A stretch of DNA of 64,000 nt from an uncultured Bacteroidia bacterium (GTDB lineage: Bacteria > Bacteroidota > Bacteroidia > Bacteroidales > UBA932). The notes beneath the pieces are model-generated. The model saw only the letters and a program-made list of their open reading frames with translations. It had not been told where the DNA came from and searched no databases. A program made the position numbers and the translations under genes. The DNA is taken from the NCBI GenBank assembly GCA_902774145.1, contig CACYHC010000001.1, positions 32,272 to 96,271 on the forward strand, given 5' to 3'. This document shows positions 42,752-49,509 of the stretch, piece by piece (the first letter of the stretch is position 1; each line of letters begins with the position of its first letter).

Positions 42752-43632
42752 ACCGAGAAGATGCCATTGTCCGGGTAACGCTGACCGGAAGTGTCGTGAA
42801 CCTGCTGCTGGTGGGGCTGAAAGCCGTGGCTGGTGTGGCGGGGCACAGCGCCGCGATGATTTCCGACGCCGTACATTCCCTGTCGGATTTTGTCACGGAT
42901 ATCGTCGTGCTGATTTTCGTACGCGTGAGCGCCCTGCCGGAAGACGAGTCACACGACTTCGGACACGGAAAGTACGAGACGCTGGCGACGCTCCTTATCG
43001 GGCTGGCGCTTGCGGCGGCGGCCGTCGGCATCGTCGTTTCCGGGGCGACGAAACTCGCCGCCTGGATACAGGGAGAAGCGCTGCCGGTGCCTGGAAAGCT
43101 GGCGCTTTGGGCGGCGCTCGTTTCTATCGCCGTAAAGGAATTGCTTTACCAATATACGCGCTTCAAGGGGAAGAAACTGGATTCTCCGGCGCTTGCGGCC
43201 AATGCCTGGCACCACCGTTCGGATGCGCTTTCGTCCATCGGCGCGGCCATCGGCATCGGCGGGGCAATTCTGCTCGGCGACCGCTGGGCGGTACTGGATC
43301 CGCTCGCGTCGATGGTCGTGGGTGCGATGCTGGTGAAAGTGGCCTGGGACCTGCTCGGCCCCAGCTTCGGCGATTTGACGGAACGCGCATTGCCGGCCGA
43401 TACCGTCGGGGAAATCCTCGCGCTCATCCGCAGCGTACCGGAGGTGAGCGACCCGCATCACCTGCGCACCCGGCGCATCGGGAACCGCATCGCCGCCGAA
43501 GTGCATATCCGCCTGGACGGCGATATGCCCCTCTCCCGCGCCCATGAAGCGGCCTCCGAGGTGGAACGCCGCTTCCGCGAACGCTTCGGCGCGGCCTCCC
43601 ACATCATCATCCACATGGAGCCGAAGAAATAA
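42748..43632 (+). CDS. Cation diffusion facilitator transporter
   Basis: 294 residues with six hydrophobic helices and a C-terminal cytoplasmic ferredoxin-like domain. Metal-site motifs are ISDAVHSLSD (38-47) and AWHHRSDALSS (153-163), and HDFGHGKYE (69-77) is a family marker. It exports Zn2+, Fe2+ or Mn2+ in exchange for protons. The last 26 codons and stop lie in an 82-bp sequence repeated 1765 bases downstream. It starts inside the stop of the AlkZ-related gene. Confidence 0.94.
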   Translation: MNREDAIVRVTLTGSVVNLLLVGLKAVAGVAGHSAAMISDAVHSLSDFVTDIVVLIFVRVSALPEDESHDFGHGKYETLATLLIGLALAAAAVGIVVSGATKLAAWIQGEALPVPGKLALWAALVSIAVKELLYQYTRFKGKKLDSPALAANAWHHRSDALSSIGAAIGIGGAILLGDRWAVLDPLASMVVGAMLVKVAWDLLGPSFGDLTERALPADTVGEILALIRSVPEVSDPHHLRTRRIGNRIAAEVHIRLDGDMPLSRAHEAASEVERRFRERFGAASHIIIHMEPKK

Positions 43633-43633
43633 G
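43552..43633 (+). repeat. Direct repeat DR82, left copy (3' end of the CDF gene)
   Basis: 82 bases identical to 45317-45398. It covers the last 26 codons, stop codon and one further base of the CDF gene. The neighbouring base differs on each side. Confidence 0.97.
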
Positions 43634-43692
43634 CGGGAAGTGAAGTTATTCTTGTCCAAAACCTCATCCACGAGATTCGTGGGAAGAAGGTT

Positions 43693-44199
43693 ATGCTGGA
43701 TTTTGATCTGGCCAAGCTGTATCACGTTGAGACAAAAGCATTGAATCAAGCCGTTAAAAGGAACATCAGACGGTTCCCGCCAGATTTTATGTTTCAATTA
43801 ACCCCGGAAGAGGTTATAATCAACCGGTCACAATTTGTGACCGCATCAACCAGAAACGCCTCTACGCCACCTTTTGCCTTCACCGAGCAGGGAATTGCTA
43901 TGCTCTCCGGAGTGTTGAAGAGCGATGTCGCCATTGCAGCAAACATCGCCATTATGCGGGCATTTGTACAGGTGCGCGAGTACCTTGTAGCCACTTCGTC
44001 ATTATCGGCAGAAATAAAAGAATTGAAAGCGAAGGTCGATTTGCTGCAACTTCAACAGGAAGAAAACCTTGAAAATATGAACGACCTCTCGGAAGACGTT
44101 CGTAAGGATATCGACTCTCTATATCTGGCCATCGGCCAACTCGCCGAGAAGCTTGAAGAAAAGAAGAGGAAGCCCTTGGCGCGTATTGGCTTCATATAA
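43693..44199 (+). CDS. ORF6N-domain DNA-binding protein, start lost
   Basis: 168 residues from the first available ATG. The ORF6N pattern is MLDFDLAKLYHVETKALNQAVKRN, RRFPPDFMFQLTPEE, FAFTEQGIAMLSGVL, then a coiled coil. The homologous frame actually continues upstream without a stop to 43633 and reads EVILVQNLIHEIRGKKV, the normal family N-terminus, but has no start codon before the repeat junction. So the gene was probably cut at its very 5' end when it was joined to the CDF repeat. ORF6N proteins are common in phages and mobile islands. It may still be translated from 43693 without the first strand. Confidence 0.8.
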   Translation: MLDFDLAKLYHVETKALNQAVKRNIRRFPPDFMFQLTPEEVIINRSQFVTASTRNASTPPFAFTEQGIAMLSGVLKSDVAIAANIAIMRAFVQVREYLVATSSLSAEIKELKAKVDLLQLQQEENLENMNDLSEDVRKDIDSLYLAIGQLAEKLEEKKRKPLARIGFI

Positions 44200-44336
44200 T
44201 ACGGATAGGCCAAAAATGGCACAAAACATAAGATCCGCTGTACCTCCCCGGCGTTAAAACCGGGCAACGGCCGGGCAAGGAATATACGGACTTAACGAGC
44301 ACTCTCCCAAGTGGAGTAGAAAATCTTGAAAAACTA

Positions 44337-44367
44337 TTTGTAAAATGGAAAAATGTTAGTAGTTTTG
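44337..44367 (+). promoter_or_regulatory. Strong Bacteroidetes-type promoter
   Basis: TTTG at 44337-44340, a 19-base spacer, then TAGTTTTG at 44360-44367: full agreement with TTTG-N19..21-TAnnTTTG. It points at a terminator only 40 bases downstream. Confidence 0.8.
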
Positions 44368-44371
44368 CCGT

Positions 44372-44435
44372 GTCATATGGATTGACAATCTTAAAACAAA
44401 CCTAAGGCACCCCATCCCCAGTGGGGTGCTTTTTT
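44372..44435 (+). ncRNA. Candidate short RNA ending in a terminator
   Basis: Between the promoter and the terminator there is room for a transcript of about 60-65 bases with no ORF. It may be a free-standing small RNA or the attenuated leader of the small gene at 44508. The exact start is estimated from the promoter box. Confidence 0.45.
44407..44435 (+). terminator. Intrinsic terminator
   Basis: Perfect 8-bp stem GCACCCCA (44407-44414) with TGGGGTGC (44422-44429), 7-base loop, then TTTTTT. Confidence 0.92.
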
Positions 44436-44507
44436 AGAAAAAGATAGCCAGAGGATGTAGTTTGCAACCGCCAAAGTGCGTTTCACAAGTTTTAAGATTA
44501 ATCCATT

Positions 44508-44687
44508 ATGATAAAGAAACGTGCACTTTCTGCTGGCATAAAACTTCAGGTTGAAGTAAGAATGCCCGGTCTTGTCCGTGTGAATCCGCATATCCGGATG
44601 CAGAACGGCAAACCAGTGAAGGTCCGGTCGTACTGCCGATGCTCTGGGGAGACTGACGTAGTATCCGTCCGGATCCATACCCGGTAA
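44508..44687 (+). CDS. Small basic protein (59 aa), unknown
   Basis: ATG at 44508, TAA at 44685-44687. It begins MIKKRALSAGIKLQVEVRMP and is very basic, with motif-like segments VRVNPHIRMQNGKPVKVRSY and a CRC triplet. A terminator follows 29 bases after the stop, and a promoter-terminator unit precedes it, which supports a real expressed unit. Small Arg/Val-rich proteins of this look occur in Bacteroidales mobile regions (recollection). It could bind nucleic acid. It is too short for firm recognition. Confidence 0.5.
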   Translation: MIKKRALSAGIKLQVEVRMPGLVRVNPHIRMQNGKPVKVRSYCRCSGETDVVSVRIHTR

Positions 44688-44715
44688 GGGTAATCTTCTT
44701 CCATCCCTCTGGCGG

Positions 44716-44738
44716 GGAGAGCTTCGGCTCTCCTTTTT
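44716..44738 (+). terminator. Intrinsic terminator after the 59-aa gene
   Basis: Stem GGAGAGC (44716-44722) with GCTCTCC (44727-44733), a stable TTCG tetraloop, then TTTTT. Confidence 0.92.
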
Positions 44739-44780
44739 CATTTTCGACGGCCTGACGGCCGTGGTGGGGACTCCGTCCAG

Positions 44781-44869
44781 GGGCGCGCAGGGGCCGGGGC
44801 TCTGGGCGCGAATGATTTGAATGATGACAGCGTGGGGGCGCCGGGGCCGGAGGCCCTGGCGCGAATGAT
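44781..44869. repeat. Imperfect GC-rich tandem repeat
   Basis: Two copies of a roughly 35-base unit (44781-44816 and 44835-44869) that share GGGCGC, GGGGCCGG and a conserved end GGCGCGAATGAT. No reading frame is supported. They resemble a short intergenic element. Confidence 0.6.
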
Positions 44870-44928
44870 GGAATGACCACCCGCCTGGGGAGCGCCCCTT
44901 CGCTCAGTTTATAGCTCGGCGATTCACT

Positions 44929-44955
44929 CCGGGGCATCTCCCCGGCGTTTTTTTT
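44929..44955 (+). terminator. Intrinsic terminator, plus strand
   Basis: Stem CCGGGG (44929-44934) with CCCCGG (44940-44945), loop CATCT, then CGTTTTTTTT. No plus-strand gene ends directly before it, so it may close an RNA from the GC-rich repeat region or be left from lost DNA. Confidence 0.8.
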
Positions 44956-45316
44956 ATTCTGAAACAGGACGGACTGATAGACCGCAGAAGCGAGGGTAGA
45001 CATACCAATTTACTTTGCCTGAATCGAAGACCACGCGTTCCGCTTCGTACGGGGCGCTCGAACAGAGGGACGAGGACCAATAGCAGCCGCTGGAGCCAGC
45101 ATTATAGAGACTCGAATCCTCCCAGGAGCCGGCTGCAGGAAAGAAAATCCATTTATTCGTGTATCCTTCCTTATTACTTGTCACCTTCCTACCATATACT
45201 CCATTCAGTGTCGTCCATTCCCATGTGCAGTAGCCTATCAACTCCCGGCACTCGCTAAACGTAGGCATACGCCACCTACCACCCCAATTGACCGCAGCTG
45301 CATCGTCCTCGGGGCC
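44954..45316 (-). pseudogene. Decapitated FISUMP/DUF1566-type surface protein gene
   Basis: Minus-strand frame ending at TAA 44954-44956. It reads AVNWGGRWRMPTFSECRELI, CTWEWTTLNGVYGRKVTSN, FFPAAGSWEDSSLYNAGSSG and WSSSLCSS, ending GLSVRPVSE. This is the C-terminal domain of the Fibrobacter succinogenes major paralogous/DUF1566 group common in Bacteroidales surface proteins. The frame runs upstream straight into the right-hand CDF repeat at 45317, where it reads nonsense antisense to the transporter. No signal peptide or N-terminal domains remain, so it is a 3' fragment. Confidence 0.8.
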
Positions 45317-45398
45317 GCCTCCGAGGTGGAACGCCGCTTCCGCGAACGCTTCGGCGCGGCCTCCCACATCATCATCCACATGGAGCCGAAGAAATAAG
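45317..45398 (+). repeat. Direct repeat DR82, right copy
   Basis: 82 bases identical to 43552-43633, a copy of the 3' end of the CDF gene with its stop codon. It is detached from the rest of that gene. From here to 45651 there is no supported gene, apart from a promoter and a hairpin. Confidence 0.97.
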
Positions 45399-45457
45399 GC
45401 GTTTGCGTAAAAACGCGTATAAAATGTAAAAATCTGCTTGTTTCGGGACAGTGGCTG

Positions 45458-45488
45458 TTGCGTCCTTCAATCTCATCATATAGTTTTG
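45458..45488 (+). promoter_or_regulatory. Bacteroidetes-type promoter
   Basis: TTG at 45458-45460, a 20-base spacer, TAGTTTTG at 45481-45488. The box and following bases (TAGTTTTGCCG) match those at 44360-44370. Confidence 0.65.
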
Positions 45489-45515
45489 CCGGGACAAAGC
45501 GTATTTGTAAAAGAA

Positions 45516-45540
45516 AAGAGCAACCTTGAAAGTTGCTCTT
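45516..45540 (+). other. Hairpin downstream of the promoter
   Basis: Perfect 9-bp stem AAGAGCAAC (45516-45524) with GTTGCTCTT (45532-45540), loop of 7, followed by AAATG and no T-run. It could end a short RNA or stabilise a leader for the gene at 45652. Confidence 0.6.
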
Positions 45541-45651
45541 AAATGTCCTTCCGCCCTGTGTCTAACATAAAAATGTTAACAACCTCACGACAAATGTGAT
45601 TAACACGGAGGCTCGTTGCAAAAGTAAGCGATAAATTTGAATTTACCAAAT

Positions 45652-46191
45652 ATGGTTTTATCTTCCGGTTATGTCATACAACGGATACTGTCCGCCCTGA
45701 ACCTTCAAAGTATTGGGGCGTCGACCTACCAAACAGCCATAAGTCAAAATGGAACAGTATTAAGGGTGAGGATATCCAATCATGGAGTCAATCTCTCCAC
45801 TTGGTATGCAAAAAACAAGGATGAGATTGTCCCGTTAAAGAACAGTAACAATGTGGCTATCACCATCCTCCCCAACAGACAAGAATGCGAGAAGGAAAAG
45901 ATACCCTTTCCCCCTAAAGCAATCAACAAGACAAAGGTAAATACATCCAAAGTGTCTACAACTCCAATACCATTAAGTGAGAATTTCACCGTTGAGCATT
46001 ACTGTTATGAGTCTTGGAGGCTGGACGTGGATGATATCAGTCTCGTCATTGAGGCAATACGGGGTTATATGGTGGACGGAAAGTATATTGACCCACTAAA
46101 CGATAAAGGAAACAAGGCAACTCATTTCTCTGACACATCCAACCAACCGCCTAAGAAAATCAAGGGACAACACGGCTTACTTAATAAGTAA
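45652..46191 (+). CDS. Hypothetical protein in the accessory patch
   Basis: 179 residues from ATG at 45652; a TTG five codons earlier is possible but lies inside a TAAATTTG promoter-like box (45632-45639). AT-rich codons differ from the core genes. It has no signal or membrane helix. The N-terminal half has short strands (TVLRVRISNHGVNLSTWY), the middle is Lys/Thr/Pro-rich, and the C-terminal half includes YESWRLDVDDISLVIEAI and a basic tail. Not recognised. It probably arrived with the neighbouring insert. A hairpin (CCTTCG at 46203-46208 with CGAAGG at 46228-46233) follows the stop. Confidence 0.65.
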   Translation: MVLSSGYVIQRILSALNLQSIGASTYQTAISQNGTVLRVRISNHGVNLSTWYAKNKDEIVPLKNSNNVAITILPNRQECEKEKIPFPPKAINKTKVNTSKVSTTPIPLSENFTVEHYCYESWRLDVDDISLVIEAIRGYMVDGKYIDPLNDKGNKATHFSDTSNQPPKKIKGQHGLLNK

Positions 46192-46244
46192 ATGCGATGT
46201 CCCTTCGGCCTCCAGGCAACGGCCGGGCGAAGGACTAAACCGTT

Positions 46245-47774
46245 CTAGTGCTTAAAATGCCTCACGCCGGTGAGGAGCATCACGATGCCGAGCTCGTCGG
46301 CTTTGCGGATGCAGTCTTCGTCGCGGATGCTGCCGCCGGGCTGTACGATGGCGGTGACGCCGTATTTCGCGGCGAGGGCCACGGTGTCGTCGAAGGGCAG
46401 GAAGCCGTCGGAAGCGAGCACCAAGCCTTCGGTAAATCCCGCTGCACGGGCCTCTTCGAGCGCAATCTGCGCCGAGCCCACGCGGTTGGTCTGACCGGCG
46501 CCGATGCCGAGGGTATGTCCCTCACGCACGACGGCTATCGCATTGGACTTCACGTGCTTGACGATGCGCCAGCCAAAATCCAGGTCGGAGAGCATCGCAG
46601 GCGTGGGCTTGGCGGCCGTGACGCACATCGACGCCTCCACCTTCTCTACCTGCGTATCCAGACGCTGCGCCAGCAGGCCGCCGTTCACGCTGATATACTG
46701 CGGCACGGGCGCGTCGCTGCGGGTCATATCCACCTCCATTACGCGAAGGTTCTTCTTGGACGAAAGGATTTCCAGCGCCTCCGGCGTAAAGGACGGAGCA
46801 ATGACGATTTCCAGGAAAATGGGCTTCATTCCCAGCGCCACCTCCGCCGTCAGCGGACGGTTCACCGCGACGATACCGCCGTAGATGCTGACCTTGTCTG
46901 CCTCGTAGGCCGCCTGCCAGGCTTCTTCGATCGTCTTGCCCACGGCCGCACCGCAAGGGTTCATATGCTTGAGCGCCACGCAGAAAGGCTCGTCGAAGTC
47001 CCGCACTACATTGAGCGCGGCATTGGCGTCCTGGATGTTATTGTAAGACAGTTCCTTGCCCTGCAACTGCCGGCCGAAGGCCAGGGAGAAGGGCACGGGC
47101 TGCATCGCCGCATAGAACTTTGCGTCCTGGTGGGGATTCTCGCCGTAGCGCAGCGGCTGCTTGAGGTCGTATTCGAGGAAGAGTTTTTCCGGAAGTCCGG
47201 CCTGCGCGCGCATATAGGTGGCGATGCAACTGTCGTATTCGGCGGTGTGGGTATAGGCCTTGGCGGAGAGCTTCAGCCGCGTTTCGGGCGTGGTGAAGCC
47301 GTTTTCGCGGATTTCGGCGAGGACGGTGTCGTAGTCGGCGGGGTCGCAGACGATCGTTACGTCCTTCCAGTTCTTGGCCGCGCTGCGCACCATCGACGGG
47401 CCGCCGATATCGATATTCTCGATAGCCTCTTCAAAACTGACGCCTTCCTTTTCGATGGTCTTGCGGAAGGGGTACAGGTTCACGCAGACCAGTTCTATGG
47501 TCCCGATGCCGTTCTCCTTGAGCGTTTCCATGTGCTCCGGAACGTCCCGGCGGGCCAGGATGCCGCCGTGCACCTTGGGATGCAGGGTCTTGACGCGGCC
47601 GTCGCAGATTTCCGGGAAGCCCGTCACCTCGCTGATACCTATGGTTTTCACGCCTTCCTTCTCCAGAAGTTTCTGCGTTCCGCCCGTGGCGATGATTTCC
47701 CAACCCAGGGCCTTCAGCCCCTTAACAAACGGCACCAGGCCCGTCTTGTCGCTGACACTAACCAATGCTCTCAT
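46245..47774 (-). CDS. purH: Bifunctional AICAR transformylase/IMP cyclohydrolase
   Basis: 509 residues from ATG at 47774 (MRALVSVSDKTGLV); an in-frame ATG 24 codons upstream lies in the intergenic inverted repeat and is not family-like. The N-terminal cyclohydrolase half has the MGS-type start, GRVKTLHPKVHGGIL and IDIGGPSMVRSAAKN. The C-terminal transformylase half has LRYGENPHQDAKFY, VALKHMNPCGAA and DGFLPFDDTV. It catalyses the last two steps to IMP. It is the last gene of the pur set, set apart by 152 bases. Confidence 0.97.
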   Translation of the reverse strand: MRALVSVSDKTGLVPFVKGLKALGWEIIATGGTQKLLEKEGVKTIGISEVTGFPEICDGRVKTLHPKVHGGILARRDVPEHMETLKENGIGTIELVCVNLYPFRKTIEKEGVSFEEAIENIDIGGPSMVRSAAKNWKDVTIVCDPADYDTVLAEIRENGFTTPETRLKLSAKAYTHTAEYDSCIATYMRAQAGLPEKLFLEYDLKQPLRYGENPHQDAKFYAAMQPVPFSLAFGRQLQGKELSYNNIQDANAALNVVRDFDEPFCVALKHMNPCGAAVGKTIEEAWQAAYEADKVSIYGGIVAVNRPLTAEVALGMKPIFLEIVIAPSFTPEALEILSSKKNLRVMEVDMTRSDAPVPQYISVNGGLLAQRLDTQVEKVEASMCVTAAKPTPAMLSDLDFGWRIVKHVKSNAIAVVREGHTLGIGAGQTNRVGSAQIALEEARAAGFTEGLVLASDGFLPFDDTVALAAKYGVTAIVQPGGSIRDEDCIRKADELGIVMLLTGVRHFKH

Positions 47775-47926
47775 AACACAAGTTTCGCAAAAATCACTTT
47801 TATTACTTATCGAATGTCCGATGGTTCTTGCGAAACTTTTTCCCACCGCACATTCTTTACTTCGTTACCCCTACCCTAAATCCCTTCCCTCGGGGAAGGG
47901 ACTTACCATCGCCCTACCGGGCTCCA
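47775..47926 (-). other. purN-purH intergenic region with inverted repeats
   Basis: 152 non-coding bases. A 10-bp perfect inverted pair AGTTTCGCAA (47781-47790) and TTGCGAAACT (47828-47837) lies just upstream of purH. Nearer purN are a 9-bp hairpin TCCCTTCCC/GGGAAGGGA (47881-47901) and GCCCTACCGGGC. The first pair could be an operator or leader stem for purH; the second looks like an intergenic palindrome or weak terminator after purN. Confidence 0.55.
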
Positions 47927-48484
47927 TTATAATACCCTTTCAATTGTATCGATATAGATTTGATGTTCAATTTTCTGGCCGATGCGGTGGACTTCCTCCG
48001 GATCGGAACCGTCATATTCAAAGGCCTTCTGGGCGATGATGCGCCCTCCGTCGAGGTCCGCGTTCACCCAATGGACCGTAATGCCGTACACCTTCACGCC
48101 GTAAGCGACCGCCTGCTCCACCGCGTGCGCCCCCTTGAAAGCCGGCAGCAGCGACGGATGAATGTTCAAAATCCGGTCCCTGTACGCTTCCAGCAGCACT
48201 TCGCCCACGATGCGCATATACCCGGCGAGGCACACCAGTTCCACATTCCGTTCGCGCAGCAGGCGCACGATTTCGCTTTCGAAAGCCGCCTTCGAGGGCC
48301 ATTCCTTCGGCGAAAAGACGAAACTTTCGATGCCGAAGCGCTCAGCGCGGGCGATGACCGGCGCACCGGGCTTGTCGCAGACCATCAGCGCCACGCGGGC
48401 ATCCAGGCGTCCGTCTGCACAAGCCTGCGCAATCGCTTCGAAATTGGTGCCGCTGCCGCTGGCAAATACCGCAATATTTTTCAT
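47927..48484 (-). CDS. purN: Phosphoribosylglycinamide formyltransferase
   Basis: 185 residues. It starts [19 protein letters not shown]. Catalytic Asn and His are in [11 protein letters not shown] and the Asp in NADLDGG. It transfers formyl from 10-formyl-THF to GAR, step three of IMP synthesis. ATGA overlap with purM. The GxGHxV loop is in its usual place ([20 protein letters not shown]). Confidence 0.96.
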   Translation of the reverse strand: MKNIAVFASGSGTNFEAIAQACADGRLDARVALMVCDKPGAPVIARAERFGIESFVFSPKEWPSKAAFESEIVRLLRERNVELVCLAGYMRIVGEVLLEAYRDRILNIHPSLLPAFKGAHAVEQAVAYGVKVYGITVHWVNADLDGGRIIAQKAFEYDGSDPEEVHRIGQKIEHQIYIDTIERVL

Positions 48485-49506
48485 CGGATAACCACTCCTT
48501 CCTTGTCTGTAACGCGGCCGATGACAGAAGCCTTCTCGCCGTTAGCCTCAAGCAGGGCCGCCGCTGCGGGAGCTTCAGACGCGGGCAGCACCAGCACCAT
48601 CCCGATACCCATATTGAAGATGTTGAACATCTCCCTGTGAGGGATGCGCCCCCATTTTTCCAGCATCTGGAAAACGGGCAGTATCTCCCAGGTTCCCTCC
48701 TCGATTTCCAGGCCCTGACCGGGTTTGAGCACACGCGGAATGTTCTCGTCGAAGCCGCCGCCTGTGATATGGCAGATGCCGTGTACGTCGCAGCGGCGGA
48801 GAACCTCGAGTACCTGCCTGACATAAATCTTCGTGGGAGTCAGCAGCACTTCGCCGAGCTTGCGGCCGCCAAATTCCGGAATCGCCTGGTCGTAGGACAG
48901 GCCCGCATCGGCGACAATCTTGCGCACCAGGCTGAAGCCGTTGGAATGCACGCCCGAAGAAGCGATGCCCAGCAATACATCCCCCACGCTGACGGCAGAC
49001 CCGTCAATGAGTTTCGCCTTCTCCACCGCTCCGGTCGTAAACCCGGCGATATCGTATTCGCCGTCCGCATACATTCCGGGCATTTCCGCGGTTTCTCCGC
49101 CGACGAGCGCACAACCCGCCTGCCGGCAACCTTCGGCCACACCCGCGACAATCGCCTCCACCTTCGCGGGAACATTGTGCCCGAGCGCCACATAATCCAG
49201 GAAAAACAGCGGCTCGGCGCCCTGCGCCAGCACATCGTTCACGCACATCGCCACCGCGTCGATGCCAATAGTATCGTGCTTGTCCATCGCAAAGGCGATT
49301 TTCAGCTTGGTGCCGACCCCGTCCGTACCGCTCACGAGCACGGGCTCCTTGAGCCCCAAGGACGAAAGGTCGAACATCCCGCCGAAGGAGCCGATGCCGC
49401 CCATACTGCCGGGCCGCGCCGTGGATGCCACGTGCGCCTTGATGCGGCGGACCACCTCGTAGCCCGCCTCCAGGTTCACCCCCGCCGCTTCGTAATTTAC
49501 TGCCAT
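48481..49506 (-). CDS. purM: Phosphoribosylformylglycinamidine cyclo-ligase
   Basis: 341 residues of the AIR synthase fold. Motifs are [30 protein letters not shown] (ATP/substrate), [33 protein letters not shown] and [15 protein letters not shown]. It closes the imidazole ring of AIR with ATP. It lies three bases after purF and overlaps purN by four. Confidence 0.97.
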   Translation of the reverse strand: MAVNYEAAGVNLEAGYEVVRRIKAHVASTARPGSMGGIGSFGGMFDLSSLGLKEPVLVSGTDGVGTKLKIAFAMDKHDTIGIDAVAMCVNDVLAQGAEPLFFLDYVALGHNVPAKVEAIVAGVAEGCRQAGCALVGGETAEMPGMYADGEYDIAGFTTGAVEKAKLIDGSAVSVGDVLLGIASSGVHSNGFSLVRKIVADAGLSYDQAIPEFGGRKLGEVLLTPTKIYVRQVLEVLRRCDVHGICHITGGGFDENIPRVLKPGQGLEIEEGTWEILPVFQMLEKWGRIPHREMFNIFNMGIGMVLVLPASEAPAAAALLEANGEKASVIGRVTDKEGVVIR

Positions 49507-49509
49507 ATC

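Larger units (their letters stand above)
44200..44507 (+). other. Non-coding stretch with promoter, hairpin and leader
   Basis: 308 bases with no supported gene. After the ORF6N stop it holds a GC-rich hairpin area (CCCCGG at 44247-44252 facing CCGGGC) with the 14-base string GGCAACGGCCGGGC at 44263-44276, which recurs at 46215-46228. A good promoter at 44337-44367, an intrinsic terminator at 44407-44435, and an AT-rich leader to the next small gene follow. Confidence 0.6.

Noticed and set aside
44929-44955. The hairpin read as a terminator for the FISUMP fragment
   Set aside because: The T-tract follows the stem on the plus strand only, so it cannot end a minus-strand transcript.
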